A stretch of 52,557 nucleotides of DNA from Acidobacteriota bacterium. GTDB taxonomy: Bacteria; Acidobacteriota; Terriglobia; Bryobacterales; Bryobacteraceae. Below, one piece after another: positions 42,101 through 51,142 of this stretch (within the stretch, counting starts at the first letter, position 1; every line of letters starts with the position of its first letter). A program made the translations under genes and the position numbers. Location: positions 1-52,557 of the forward strand of contig JANXMS010000218.1 in the NCBI GenBank assembly GCA_025354525.1, written 5' to 3'. The notes under the pieces are model-generated. The model was not told the DNA's origin and did not search any database. It saw nothing but the letters and a program-made list of their open reading frames with translations.

Positions 42101-42348
42101 GCACCTGCGGTCGCAACACAGAACGCATGAACAACCTCGTTAACTTCGATTGGACTCTGTCGAAAAACATCCGCCTCTACGAACGGCTCGGCCTCGAATT
42201 CCGAACCGACCTTTTTAATATTTTTAACGTCCCCTTCCTCACCGCCGCCGGGGACGACTTCCGCAACCTGTCCAGCCCGCTATTCGGCCAAACGAACGCC
42301 GCGGCCCCCAGCCGCCGCCTGCAAATATCCCTCCGACTCGCCTGGTAA
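39145..42348 (+). CDS. TonB-dependent receptor, Oar-like (GTG start)
   Basis: A 1067-residue receptor. The GTG at 39145 begins the signal peptide (MFIRLLLSFTVAVAAFAQ). A regulatory domain (RIEGNISDPAGAPVGSATLS) precedes a plug with GNA-like elements (TAHQLDSTDANDWEFGGIAL, MLQEFKVLASNWAAEYGVKS, VTRSGTNTFHGSAYNFLQNS). The barrel ends RRLQISLRLAW with a terminal Trp. Length and layout match the neighbouring receptors. A long minus-strand frame opposite its 5' part is a composition artefact. The two RidA genes follow 41 bp downstream. Confidence 0.88.
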   Translation: MFIRLLLSFTVAVAAFAQYTTGRIEGNISDPAGAPVGSATLSLTNLENNQTRKTVSINSGAYFFAALNPGPYRLEVSKNSFAPVAVQLVVVTSQTISQNFALSLATQSTTVQVIESSAALLNTFEPLRSVTRSVLEIQTLPNSGRNVVNMITLVPGVTPTFNPRGGSLTTLNIAQAGQLNANGGRSKATAHQLDSTDANDWEFGGIALSTQPTPDMLQEFKVLASNWAAEYGVKSNAQVLMVTRSGTNTFHGSAYNFLQNSVLNARDYFDPTGKATPLRQNFFGLTAGAPIRKDKTFLFGGWESRRSRGSSPISLLAVPTEAARSTVTDPTVRALLPLLPLATAATTNPRIGTVAASLPSPSDSDQFLLRGDQYLGTHNLTARYFQNSGSSFSRTAGSLPQFDATFNPQGKNAMLADTWVVNPTTTSELRLSYSRASALFNPATEPFTPRFVVAGLAGFGTVQFWPQGRIFNVYQIADVVSHVRGRHILKAGLDLRRIQDNSINDSARRGVYNFASLDTFLAGIPAAFSQVFGNTYRGFRMDYHGFFVQDDFKVTRTLTLNLGLRWELQGGLAEVNQLQSVLDPRLTGAIGQAGVGVLGGFRNAKPVIEGRYNLAAPRLGFAWNPNAGRFAVRGGYGIYFDSQLFNGLQAGRTTPPTNYTGSLAAAQITGANSFANLLAGTAPVQRDFSSQIGGFGTLRNLGGITSQLPQLRNPYSQHYSLGVQTRLTPTMVLDLAYVATKGTALTTLGPGNATDPAQRPAPASSLADEQARLTQFQQFAARVNGGATAPATPRIDPRFNTVNLIRDNGSSIYHSLQTEFRKTLSRGLTMQAGYTWSRSIDNGSDYSPGQATTDRSFAQDQFNYQAERGPSSYDIPHRFILSHVWQLPYFKTNRVLGGWTFASINQYQSGIPFTVMSGARLGLADVNMDGDISGAFDNARASCVFGGTGFTFGDRSTLPAPAARGVNGSTNSANFKYVQPLLGNNGTCGRNTERMNNLVNFDWTLSKNIRLYERLGLEFRTDLFNIFNVPFLTAAGDDFRNLSSPLFGQTNAAAPSRRLQISLRLAW

Positions 42349-42389
42349 GCCACCGCTCCCGCGCCGTCTGAATCTGGCATCATATCCCC

Positions 42390-42830
42390 ATGCCTTCTTC
42401 CCGTCGCAACCTATTTGCCGCCGCTGCTCTCGCCGTCCCCGCCGTCGCCATTGCCAAGCCGTCCAAGAACAAACAGGCCCATTTTAAAGACGGTCGGCCC
42501 AAAGACGGCAAAGCGCCTCTCTATTCCCCCGTCGTCACCTGCAACGGTTTCGTTTTCGTCTCCGGCACCGGGAAAATCGACGGCGGCTCGATCCAGGAAC
42601 AAACGAAGTACGTCCTCGACTCCATCGAAGCCAATCTTAAACACGTCGGCTCGTCAATGCTCAAGGCCGTCAAGTGCAACGTCTATCTCTCCGACATCGC
42701 CAACTACGGCCCCATGAATGAAGTCTTCCGCGGCCGCTTCGGCGATAACCCGCCCGCCCGCACCACCTTCGCCGTCGCCGCCATCCCCTTCGGCTGCCTC
42801 GTCGAAATTGAAGTCATGGCCGAAGCGTAA
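42390..42830 (+). CDS. RidA/YjgF family protein with Tat-type export signal
   Basis: A 146-residue protein. Unlike normal RidA it has an N-terminal extension resembling a twin-arginine signal: SSRRNLFAAAALAVPAVAIA. The RidA fold follows, with FVFVSGTGKID, ILDSIEANLKHVGSS-like helix, VYLSDIANYGPMNEVFRG and PPARTTFAVAAIPFGCLVEI, which keeps the conserved arginine that binds imine/carboxylate substrates. Cytosolic RidA removes reactive enamines; a periplasmic version would act on something else. It is followed 8 nt later by a second RidA without a signal. Confidence 0.8.
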   Translation: MPSSRRNLFAAAALAVPAVAIAKPSKNKQAHFKDGRPKDGKAPLYSPVVTCNGFVFVSGTGKIDGGSIQEQTKYVLDSIEANLKHVGSSMLKAVKCNVYLSDIANYGPMNEVFRGRFGDNPPARTTFAVAAIPFGCLVEIEVMAEA

Positions 42831-42838
42831 CTCTCCCC

Positions 42839-43225
42839 ATGCAAACTCCCATCTTTTCCCCCTCAGCCCCTCCCCCCGCCGGCTTCTACTCCCAAGCCGT
42901 CCGCGCCAGCAACCTCCTCTTCATCTCCGGCCAACTCCCCCTCAACGCCCAAGGCACCCTCATCCCCGGTGACGTCACCGCCCAAGCCGTCCAAACGCTA
43001 ACCAACATCCAACACATCCTCGAAGCCGCCGGAGCCACTCTCTCCCATCTCGTCCAAGTCACCCTCTACATCACCAGCATCGACCATTGGCCTGCCGTCA
43101 ACGCCGCCTACGCCGCCTTCCTCGCCGGTGTCCCCGTCCCCCCCGCCCGCGCCGTCGTCCCCGTCAAAGAACTCCACTTCGGCGCAATAATCGAGATTCA
43201 GGCCATCGCAGTCCTCGATTCATAG
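42839..43225 (+). CDS. RidA family protein (cytosolic)
   Basis: A 128-residue RidA of normal length, no export signal. Landmarks: GFYSQAVRASNLLFISGQLP, TLTNIQHILEAAGATLSHLV, VTLYITSIDHWPAVNAAYAA and PPARAVVPVKELHFGAIIEI with the catalytic arginine. Expected activity is hydrolysis of reactive imine or enamine intermediates from amino-acid enzymes. It follows the exported RidA by 8 nt, so the two are co-expressed. Confidence 0.85.
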   Translation: MQTPIFSPSAPPPAGFYSQAVRASNLLFISGQLPLNAQGTLIPGDVTAQAVQTLTNIQHILEAAGATLSHLVQVTLYITSIDHWPAVNAAYAAFLAGVPVPPARAVVPVKELHFGAIIEIQAIAVLDS

Positions 43226-43278
43226 AGCTTCAGCCGATCCTTCATCGTTCTGAAATCTCCTGTCCCTAGCCTAGGAGT

Positions 43279-46200
43279 ATGCATCGTCCCGTTCTTTTAC
43301 TACTCTCGACAATCTCGATATTTGCCCAATGTTCGCTGACCGTCTCTGTTGAAGACGCCTCCGCCGGTCGCATCGCCAACGCCACCGTCCGCCTCCGCGA
43401 CCAAACCACCAACCGCGTCCTCAACGCCCTCGCCACTGCCGAAGGCTCCGCCACCTTCTTCGCCGTCCCCTGCTCCACCTACCAGCTCACCGCCGCTTTC
43501 ACCGGCTTTGAAGATTCCAACACCTCCGTCCGCCTCACCGATCGCACCCCCGCGCAATTCAAACTCACCCTCCGCACCCGCGGTCTCTCCGAACAGGTCC
43601 AGATCATCGAAGGAGCCGACCTCCTCCAAACCAACCGCGCCACCCAATCCATATCGCTCTCGGCCCAGCAGATCCAGAGCATGCCCACCTCCTCCCGCAA
43701 TATCACCCACCTCCTCGTCACCGAAGCCGGCGTCAACGCCCCACTCCCGGACCGCACCGGCCGCGGCATGAACCTCGCCACCTCACCCGGAGGCCAAGCC
43801 GACGATGGTTCGCAATCGCTCAACCCCTCCGTCAACGGAGCCCGCCCCACCAATAACTCCATGGCCATCAACGGCCTCGACGCCACCAACATGATGAATG
43901 CCAGTGGCGGCCTCGGCAACAGCATCAATGTCCCCCTCGATGCCCTCGAAATGGTCGAAATGCAGACCGCCCTTTATAGCGCCTCCACCGGCCGCAACGG
44001 CGGCGGCAACATCTCCCTCATAACCCGTAGCGGCACCAACTCCTACCACGGCTCCGGCTATCACTTCCTGCAAAACGAACAGTTCAACGCCAACGAGTTC
44101 TTCCTCAACCGCGCCGGTGCCGCCCGCCCCAAGTTCCGCCGCAACGAAACCGGCGCAACCCTCGGTGGCCGCATCATTCGCGACAAAACCTTCTTCTTCG
44201 CCTCCGTCCAACGCACCGACTTCATCAGCGGCTTCGCTCAACGCGCCATCGCCTCCACCGGCGTCCCCGTCGGCCTCGGAGAAACTCGCACCCGCCAGTC
44301 CATCGCCGACGTCGCCAACCAATGGCTCCAATCCGGTGCCCGCGGAAACCCCGCCTTCGCCAATAACTACCTAACCCGTATCCGCGCTTTCCCCGCCGAC
44401 CAGATCCCCGGCCTCGAAGCCAAGTTCTTCTCGAACTCGACCCCCGGCGAGGTCGCCCTTCGTACCTTGACCGCGCAGGATATCCACCCCGTCGCCATCA
44501 ACATCCTCAATCAGAAGCGCAACGGCCGGTTTCTCCTCCCCTCTTACACCTCTTCGATGCAGCCCCTCACCGGCAACGCTAACTTCGGCGATGAAGGCCT
44601 CCTCCAACAGTCGTTCCCCTCGTTCTATAACTCGTGGGCCGGCTCCGGCTCCATCGAGCACAACTTCTCCACCACCAACCGCCTCCGCCTCAACTACATC
44701 CAGTCGGCCTCCAAGGTCGAAGAAGCCTTCGGCTGGGCCAACTCCTCCCCTTCTCCCACCACTGGCCTTACCCCCTCCTACACCGCCTCCCTCCAACACA
44801 CCAAAACCATTGGCACCCAATGGGTCTCGGAATTCCGCGGCGGCTTCTTCGAACTCTTCAACACCCGCATCTCTAAGTTTCGTGACATCACGAACTCCTC
44901 GCTCGGCATCTTCAACCCCCTCGAAGGCGCCGTCGCCGGCCTCGCCTCACTGATGCCCACCGTTGATATCAACACCCAGCGCTCCACCTCCGGCATCGGC
45001 AACGCCTGGGACTTCTTCGACCGCCAGCGCGTCATCAACATCTCTGAAACTCTCTCCTACACCCGCGCCAAACACACCATGCAGTTCGGCGCCGAATTCC
45101 GCCGACCCACCATCAAAGGCGAATACATGGCCCGCACCAACGGCGATCTCGACTACGACAACTGGGCCCTCTTCTTCACCGGCCACGGTGCCGCCGGCGG
45201 CGGTTCCGACCTCGACCAAGGCGATACCCGCCGCCACTTCAAGATGAAAGATTTCAGCACGTTCTTTCAAGACGATTGGCGCGTCCTCCGAGGCCTCACC
45301 ATCAATCTCGGCGTCCGCTACGACTACTACGGCACCCCCAACGACGCCGACGGCCGAATCGGTAACTACTACACCGCCTCCACCGCCAAGGCACTCGGCC
45401 TCGACAAGCCCGGCCTCTACGTCGATCCCAAATCCGCCTTCTTCCAACCTAACTTCGATCCCCTCAAACTCGGCATCGTCGTCGAACCCGGCACGCCCTT
45501 CAACCTCGACGGTGTCTACAAAGCTCCCTGGGCCTCCACCATCAAGCCCGACTACAACAACATCGCCCCCCGCATAGGTATGGCCTGGCAGTTGACCCCG
45601 AAGCTCGTCGTCCGCTCCGGCTACGGCATCTTCTACGAACGCACCTCCGGCGCCATCAAAACCGACCTCCAACTCTCCGCCCCCTTCTTCATCTATCAAA
45701 ACGTCCCCGCTCCGGTTGACATGGCCGACCCCTATCCCAAGCTCAACGTCAACCCTTTCCAAATCCCCTTCAACGTCACCATCCTCCGCAACCCCTCGAC
45801 CGGTGCCGCCACTTGGCGTCGCTTCGATGGCTCCGCCTTCCCTGCCACCAGCCCCTTCTCGGCCAAAAACAACACCTTCGTCGACCCGCTCCTCAAAACC
45901 CCCTACGTCCAGCAATGGACCATGAACGTGCAATTCGAACCCACCCCCGGCAGCCTGCTTGACGTCCGCTACGTCGGCTCCCGAGGCGTCGGCCTCATGG
46001 CCCGTCTCAACCTCGCTCAGCCCCTCGACCCTCGCGTTACCCCCGTCAACGGCTTCGACGGCATCACCACCTCCACCGGCGCCCTTATCTCGCCTGACTT
46101 CTTCGTCAAGCCAGAATTCCTCGGCCTCAACCGCGCCGGTGGCTTCCGCCAGCGCTCCAACTGGGGACAAGCCGGTTATAACAGCCTCCAAGCCAACTTC

Positions 46201-46884
46201 CGTCGTCGTATGGGCAAATGGATCACCGGCAACTTCTCCTACACCTGGGCCAAGTCCCTCGACAACGTCTCCTCCGACGGCGGCGTCATCGAACACGACG
46301 GCTTCAACCTCGCCAACAACCGCGGCCCTTCCGACTTCGACCGGACCCACCGCTTCACCGGTGTCTACGTCATCGATCTCCCGTCGCCCACCCGCTTCAA
46401 AGCGCTCTTCGGTGGCTGGTCGCTCAGCGGTCTCATGACGCTACAGTCCGGCAGCCCCTTCTCCGCCCTCGGTAACGCCACCACCAACGCCCGCTGGGCC
46501 CAACCCAGTCGCGTCCGTCCCAGCTTCGCCCCCGGCCAATCCATCGAAGACGCCCGCCGCGAAGGCCGAACGCAGGACCGTCTCACCCAGTACTTCAACC
46601 CGGCCGCTTTCACCGACTCGCTCGACACATGGGGCGACGCGGGCCGCAACATCCTCCGCGGACCCAGCCAGATCCAGTACGACTTCATGCTCGGTAAGCT
46701 CGTCAAACTCCGCGAATCCCAGCAACTCGAAGTCCGCTGGGAGACCTACAACGCCTTCAATCAGCCAACTTTCACCAACCCCGCCTCCACCCTCGCCGCC
46801 GGCGGACCGGGCACGGCCGGCGTCATCGCCTCCACCATCGGAGGGCCCCGCACCATGCAGGTCGCCCTCCGCTACCACTTCTAG
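43279..46884 (+). CDS. TonB-dependent receptor, Oar-like
   Basis: A 1201-residue receptor, the largest of the four. Signal peptide ([17 protein letters not shown]), regulatory domain ([20 protein letters not shown]), plug ([20 protein letters not shown], then [20 protein letters not shown] and [20 protein letters not shown]), and a barrel ending [13 protein letters not shown]. Its end overlaps the convergent phosphatase gene by 4 bp. The long minus-strand frame under its 3' half is a third-position C artefact. Substrate unknown. Confidence 0.9.
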   Translation: MHRPVLLLLSTISIFAQCSLTVSVEDASAGRIANATVRLRDQTTNRVLNALATAEGSATFFAVPCSTYQLTAAFTGFEDSNTSVRLTDRTPAQFKLTLRTRGLSEQVQIIEGADLLQTNRATQSISLSAQQIQSMPTSSRNITHLLVTEAGVNAPLPDRTGRGMNLATSPGGQADDGSQSLNPSVNGARPTNNSMAINGLDATNMMNASGGLGNSINVPLDALEMVEMQTALYSASTGRNGGGNISLITRSGTNSYHGSGYHFLQNEQFNANEFFLNRAGAARPKFRRNETGATLGGRIIRDKTFFFASVQRTDFISGFAQRAIASTGVPVGLGETRTRQSIADVANQWLQSGARGNPAFANNYLTRIRAFPADQIPGLEAKFFSNSTPGEVALRTLTAQDIHPVAINILNQKRNGRFLLPSYTSSMQPLTGNANFGDEGLLQQSFPSFYNSWAGSGSIEHNFSTTNRLRLNYIQSASKVEEAFGWANSSPSPTTGLTPSYTASLQHTKTIGTQWVSEFRGGFFELFNTRISKFRDITNSSLGIFNPLEGAVAGLASLMPTVDINTQRSTSGIGNAWDFFDRQRVINISETLSYTRAKHTMQFGAEFRRPTIKGEYMARTNGDLDYDNWALFFTGHGAAGGGSDLDQGDTRRHFKMKDFSTFFQDDWRVLRGLTINLGVRYDYYGTPNDADGRIGNYYTASTAKALGLDKPGLYVDPKSAFFQPNFDPLKLGIVVEPGTPFNLDGVYKAPWASTIKPDYNNIAPRIGMAWQLTPKLVVRSGYGIFYERTSGAIKTDLQLSAPFFIYQNVPAPVDMADPYPKLNVNPFQIPFNVTILRNPSTGAATWRRFDGSAFPATSPFSAKNNTFVDPLLKTPYVQQWTMNVQFEPTPGSLLDVRYVGSRGVGLMARLNLAQPLDPRVTPVNGFDGITTSTGALISPDFFVKPEFLGLNRAGGFRQRSNWGQAGYNSLQANFRRRMGKWITGNFSYTWAKSLDNVSSDGGVIEHDGFNLANNRGPSDFDRTHRFTGVYVIDLPSPTRFKALFGGWSLSGLMTLQSGSPFSALGNATTNARWAQPSRVRPSFAPGQSIEDARREGRTQDRLTQYFNPAAFTDSLDTWGDAGRNILRGPSQIQYDFMLGKLVKLRESQQLEVRWETYNAFNQPTFTNPASTLAAGGPGTAGVIASTIGGPRTMQVALRYHF

Positions 46885-48395
46885 CTTTTCTTCACCCCGG
46901 CCCGCCCATTCTCTACCGTCCAACTCGTTCGTGTAGAAATGGGCGCCCCCGGTTTCAGAACATACGGCACAATCCGATAATCGGCCCGGTACTCCTTCGC
47001 CGTAACCGCACAACGCACATACCCCCGCTGCGCATTGAACCATTTCAAATGCGGGTTCTCGCTGTACACCGCCGCCGTCGTCGGCCGCTCGTCGCTACCG
47101 TCTCCGCCACTGCTGATCGACGTCCCCACAAACTCCGTCCCCACCACCGCCGCATCCAACTTCAAATCCACCACCCAGTTCGAATGAATATCCCCCGTAA
47201 TCACTATCGGGTTCGCCGGCTTCCGTTTCCCCAAAAACTCCAGCACCCGATTCCGATCCGCGTCGTACCCGCTCCACTGGTCCATCGACAAGCTCTCCTC
47301 CGGCCCAGGTTTCATGTCAATCCGCGCCATCAGCACCTGCTGCGCAATCACATTCCAACGCGCTGGTGACTTGTCCAACGTCGAGAACATCCAATCCCGC
47401 TGTGCCGCTCCCAGAATCGTTCCCTTCGGGTCCAACGCCTCCATGCAGCCAACTCTATTCCCGTCCCCGCAAGGCTGATCCGTCCGATACTGCCGCGTAT
47501 CCAACACCGTGAACCGCGCCAAGGCGCCAAAATCCAACGCCCGATACAACTGCATCGCCGAACCCCGGGGCAGGGAACTCACCCGTAGCGGCATGTTCTC
47601 GTAGTAAGCCTGATACGCGTTTGACCGCCGCTCCAGTAACTCCGCCCGCGTCTGCTTATCCTCCGCCACATCGCCCGCGTAGTTGTTGTCCACCTCGTGG
47701 TCGTCCCAAGTCACAATCCACGGAAACCGCTGATGCACTTTCTGTAACATCGGGTCGGTCTTATACAGCGCATGACGATTCCGGTAGTGCGCCAAAGTCG
47801 TAATCTCCGGCCCCGTATGCTTCCGCACCCCGTTGCTCCGCTCCGGGCCCTCATAAATGTAGTCCCCCAGATGCACCACCAAGTCCAACTCCTCTTCTGC
47901 CATATGCTGGTACGCCGTCCACCATCCAGCCTCCCAGTGCTGGCACGAAGCGAACGCATAATTCAACTTCTCGACCATCGCCCCCGCCGCCGGCATCGTC
48001 CGAGTCCTCCCCACCGGGCTCGTGTAATTCCCGGCCTTAAACTGGTACCAATACCACCGGTCCGCCCGCAGCCCTTCCACCTCAACATGCACCGAATGCC
48101 CCAAATTCGGCGTCGCCACGGCCTTGCCCTTCTTCACGCCCTTCGACAGTTTCTCATCCTCGGCGATCCGCCACTCCACCTCGACCGCCGCATTCTCCAT
48201 TCCGCCTCCGTTCAACGGATCCGGAGCCAATCGCGTCCAAAGCACGATCCCCGAAGCCGACGGATCCCCCGAAGCCACCCCCAGCGTAAACGGATCTTTC
48301 AAAAACTTCGGTGCCGCAAATAGCGGTACCCGCAGTGAATAAAGGGACGAGATCAAGGTTCCGGTCTGAGCCAGAAAGAGTCGGCGGTTTAGCAT
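46881..48395 (-). CDS. Alkaline phosphatase D (PhoD-like)
   Basis: A 504-residue phosphodiesterase/phosphatase with a twin-arginine-like leader ([20 protein letters not shown]). The N-terminal Fn3-like PhoD_N domain ([20 protein letters not shown]) is followed by the metallophosphatase core: [33 protein letters not shown] and [14 protein letters not shown], which hold the metal ligands. This is the PhoD family, which releases phosphate outside the cytoplasm and usually travels by Tat. It is convergent with the last receptor, with a 4-bp overlap. Confidence 0.9.
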   Translation of the reverse strand: MLNRRLFLAQTGTLISSLYSLRVPLFAAPKFLKDPFTLGVASGDPSASGIVLWTRLAPDPLNGGGMENAAVEVEWRIAEDEKLSKGVKKGKAVATPNLGHSVHVEVEGLRADRWYWYQFKAGNYTSPVGRTRTMPAAGAMVEKLNYAFASCQHWEAGWWTAYQHMAEEELDLVVHLGDYIYEGPERSNGVRKHTGPEITTLAHYRNRHALYKTDPMLQKVHQRFPWIVTWDDHEVDNNYAGDVAEDKQTRAELLERRSNAYQAYYENMPLRVSSLPRGSAMQLYRALDFGALARFTVLDTRQYRTDQPCGDGNRVGCMEALDPKGTILGAAQRDWMFSTLDKSPARWNVIAQQVLMARIDMKPGPEESLSMDQWSGYDADRNRVLEFLGKRKPANPIVITGDIHSNWVVDLKLDAAVVGTEFVGTSISSGGDGSDERPTTAAVYSENPHLKWFNAQRGYVRCAVTAKEYRADYRIVPYVLKPGAPISTRTSWTVENGRAGVKKS

Positions 48396-48449
48396 AATGC
48401 CAATAGTCTATCGCCAGCATTGTTAAAGACGGATGAACCGACCGTTTCC

Positions 48450-49835
48450 CTAGAAACTCGGCGCGCCGCCCTCATCCAACAGCTGACTTGCAATATTCAA
48501 AAGCGCCGCCACCCGTTCCTGCTGGTCCTCAATTCGCCTTGCCACCGCAAGCGCCAAGTCCTTGTGGCCCGCGTTCAGCCATTCCGTCGCGATCGACGAC
48601 CCCGACTCTTTCCATTTCTCTTCGACAGTCGTCGCCACTCCCAAATCCCGCGCCAAGATCGCCACCGGCAAAATCAGCTGAAATCCCTCGTCTCGATACT
48701 TCACCCCAGCCGGAGTCACCGGACGTCGGCCCGGGACCAGGGGAGGCCGCACGGGCAGCCCCTCGGCCAAAGCCAACGCCTTCCGTAGACCCTCCGCCGC
48801 GCTCGAAACCATCCCACCCACGCTCTGCGCCCGCGCCATTCGCAGCGTCACCAGCAACCGAGCCAGTGGTAACTCTTTCACCCCCTCCACCAACCCCCGC
48901 GCCTCCCGAAAGCAGCCGTCCGCTCGGTCGCTCTTGCCCTGTCTCAGCCAAGCCGCCCCCGTCTCCGTCAGCGCCTCAGCCTTGGCCAACTGGCTGTCCA
49001 CGTCCATCTCCGGCATGCGGCGTATCGTCTCTTCCGCCGCCTCCGCCTGCGCCCCTTGTATCAAAATATGTCCAATCGCCGCATACCCCAACGACCGCTG
49101 CCGAACCGTCTTCGCCCGTTCCGCCAACGCGAACGTGCCGTCCCGATCCTTCGATGCCATCCGGTCATACAGCGCCTTCAGAAACGCTTCGTCCGAGCGC
49201 ATCAGCGCCTCCCGAATCGCCGGCGTCTGTTCGCGGAAGCCACCCGTTGTCATCGGAAAGTCCGGCAGCGTAGGCTCGCTCGGCGACCGCCGCTGCCTCG
49301 GCTGTGGAACGGGCGTAACCACGCTCGGAGGCTGGTCTCCCACATAGGTCAATCCCAGCCTTACCGATGCAAGCACTTGCGTCCGCCCCTTCAATTCCGG
49401 AATCCGCGCGGCCAACTTCCGTGCTTTCTCGAATCGGCTCCGCGCCAACTCCGGCTCCTGCATCCGCCAAAGCAGATTGGCCATCGCCGCATAACACGCA
49501 GCCTTCGATTCCGGGCTGCCGATCTTCTCGAAGCTCGCCTCTGCCCCGGCGAGATCCCCATAGACCACACGCGCCTGCCACACCCGGTACGACGGTTCTT
49601 TAGTGGGGCCCATCACCCGTTCCGCATCTGCAACGTACCCTGCGCGGGCGTACATCTCTCCCATCCGTGTCCACGGATTTAGGCCGTCTGCCAGCTCTCG
49701 TAGGCCATTGGCCGCCAATTCAGCTTCCAACAGTAGCGCGCGTACCTCGGGGTACAAGTCCCGCTGGGCCACTCCCTGGCCCAGTAAGGCCGCCGACCCC
49801 ACCAACAAAATAGAGAAGACTCTCCCCATCGCCAT
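48450..49835 (-). CDS. Secreted TPR-like helical repeat protein
   Basis: A 461-residue protein. Signal peptide (MGRVFSILLVGSAALLGQG) at residues 3-22; ATG at 49835 or, two codons later, at 49829. The rest is repeated helical pairs resembling tetratricopeptide repeats (KEPSYRVWQARVVYGDLAGA, SPESKAACYAAMANLLWRMQ, LAKAEALTETGAAWLRQGKS, AREARGLVEGVKEL-like). A proline-rich linker (VVTPVPQPRQRRSPSEP) splits two repeat groups. No catalytic motif. Its start lies one base after the stop of the broken VIT-family gene on the same strand. Confidence 0.65.
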   Translation of the reverse strand: MAMGRVFSILLVGSAALLGQGVAQRDLYPEVRALLLEAELAANGLRELADGLNPWTRMGEMYARAGYVADAERVMGPTKEPSYRVWQARVVYGDLAGAEASFEKIGSPESKAACYAAMANLLWRMQEPELARSRFEKARKLAARIPELKGRTQVLASVRLGLTYVGDQPPSVVTPVPQPRQRRSPSEPTLPDFPMTTGGFREQTPAIREALMRSDEAFLKALYDRMASKDRDGTFALAERAKTVRQRSLGYAAIGHILIQGAQAEAAEETIRRMPEMDVDSQLAKAEALTETGAAWLRQGKSDRADGCFREARGLVEGVKELPLARLLVTLRMARAQSVGGMVSSAAEGLRKALALAEGLPVRPPLVPGRRPVTPAGVKYRDEGFQLILPVAILARDLGVATTVEEKWKESGSSIATEWLNAGHKDLALAVARRIEDQQERVAALLNIASQLLDEGGAPSF

Positions 49836-49836
49836 A

Positions 49837-50399
49837 TCAAACCACCGTCCCGAACATCTTCCCCACCAGCACCGTACATCCCATGGCCACCACCCCCCCC
49901 AAAGTCACCCCGATCGCTCCGCCCAAAGGCGCAGCCAGCCCGTCCAGTACCACCAGCAGAAGGATGGAACCGCCGAACACCGCCTCCGTCAAATAACCCA
50001 AAGGAACAAAGAGCATTAAAAGCAGCTCCACCGCGGCCCCACTAACAAAGGCCCCCGCCGACGAGAACGCTGCTTGGTTCGGCCGAGCCCGGGTTCCTTC
50101 CGATAAACCCAACTCATCTTCCACCGTCAACTGCGCCGCTACACGCGCTGCCAACTCGACGTCCAACCCGCGAGCAACGTAAATCGCGGACAACTCGGCC
50201 CGCTTCGCTTCAGGCGAATTCCCGAGCTCCATTCGTTCCTGCGCCATGTCCGCCTCCTCCGTCATCGATAACGCCCCGACTGCGCCGCCGCCACCCCCAC
50301 CACCAAAATACTTGTCGAGATCAAACCGTCGTTGCCACCCAGCACCGCCGCCCGAATCCATCCAATGTGCTCGCTTTTGTGCCGCTCGCCCGGTTTCAT
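49837..50399 (-). pseudogene. VIT-family metal transporter, frameshifted with internal deletion
   Basis: Two minus-strand frames make one VIT1/CCC1-like protein. From ATG 50399: KSEHIGWIRAAVLGGNDGLI, STSILVVGVAAAQSG, a clear VIT N-terminus. The reading then must shift, near 50280-50300, into the frame giving GALSM and TEEADMAQERMELG, followed by AELSAIYVARGLDVELAARV, QAAFSSAGAFVSG and the last helices. Between helix 1 and TEEAD, the helix-2 segment and the usual AAGEYVSVSSQ motif are absent, so about 30 residues are deleted. Intact relatives import or store iron/manganese. Loss of these parts should inactivate it. Confidence 0.75.
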
Positions 50400-50442
50400 C
50401 GCTCCAATTGTATTCCCCGGCCCGCAACGGCCGTCCCCCTCA

Positions 50443-51090
50443 ATGCAACGCACCTCCTCCGCATACAATCGGATATTGGACATCATCCGCCGCACCATGC
50501 GTCTCGACCCCGCCGAAGTCCTCGCTGGTTACCGCCAAGGCGTCTTCCCCATGGCCTATTCCAACCGGCCCTTCTTCACCTGGCACGACCCGCCCCTCCG
50601 AGCCGTCCTCCCTCTCGACCGTTTCCATATCTCCCGAAGTCTAGCCCGCACCCTAGCCCTCGGCCGCTTCCAAGTCACCTTCGATCAAGCCTTCGTCCCC
50701 GTCATGCGAGCCTGCGCTACCCGAGGCTCCGACCGTCCCGCCAGCACCTGGATCACCGAACCGATCATCAAGGCTTATCACGCTCTCCATCAAGCCGGCC
50801 ACGCCCATTCCGTCGAAGTCTGGGTCGATGGCCAACTCGTCGGCGGAACCTACGGCATCCACCTCGGCGCCGCCTTCTTCGCCGAATCAAAATTCCACTC
50901 CCAACGCGACATGTCCAAGGTGGCATTAGCCTCTCTCGTTCACCATCTCCAACGCCAAAACTTCGCTCTCCTCGACGTCCAATACCTAACCCCCCACCTC
51001 GCCCAATTCGGAGTCACCGAAATCCCCCGCGCCAATTACCAAACCCAACTATCCGCCGCCCTCGCTCAGCCCCGCGCGTTCTCTATCTAA
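50443..51090 (+). CDS. aat: Leucyl/phenylalanyl-tRNA--protein transferase
   Basis: About 215 residues, the usual size. Motifs: LAGYRQGVFPMA at the N-terminus, FTWHDPPLRAVLPLDRFHIS, STWITEPIIKAYHALHQAGH, VGGTYGIHLGAAFFAESKFH (the GxYGxxxG.xFxGESMF equivalent), RDMSKVALASLVHHL and FALLDVQYLTPHLAQFG. It adds Leu or Phe to N-terminal Arg/Lys as an N-degron for Clp proteolysis. The start is uncertain: ATG 50443 is used, but ATG 50497 (MRLDPAEVLAGYRQG) is also plausible. Divergent from the broken VIT-family gene. Confidence 0.9.
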   Translation: MQRTSSAYNRILDIIRRTMRLDPAEVLAGYRQGVFPMAYSNRPFFTWHDPPLRAVLPLDRFHISRSLARTLALGRFQVTFDQAFVPVMRACATRGSDRPASTWITEPIIKAYHALHQAGHAHSVEVWVDGQLVGGTYGIHLGAAFFAESKFHSQRDMSKVALASLVHHLQRQNFALLDVQYLTPHLAQFGVTEIPRANYQTQLSAALAQPRAFSI

Positions 51091-51142
51091 GCGCTCAATC
51101 GCTTGTCACGCCGTCCCCATCGGCGTAAACTACAATCAGCCC

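Noticed and set aside
44947-46350. Minus-strand frame of 467 codons opposite the fourth receptor
   Set aside because: Same composition artefact; no motif or signal peptide.
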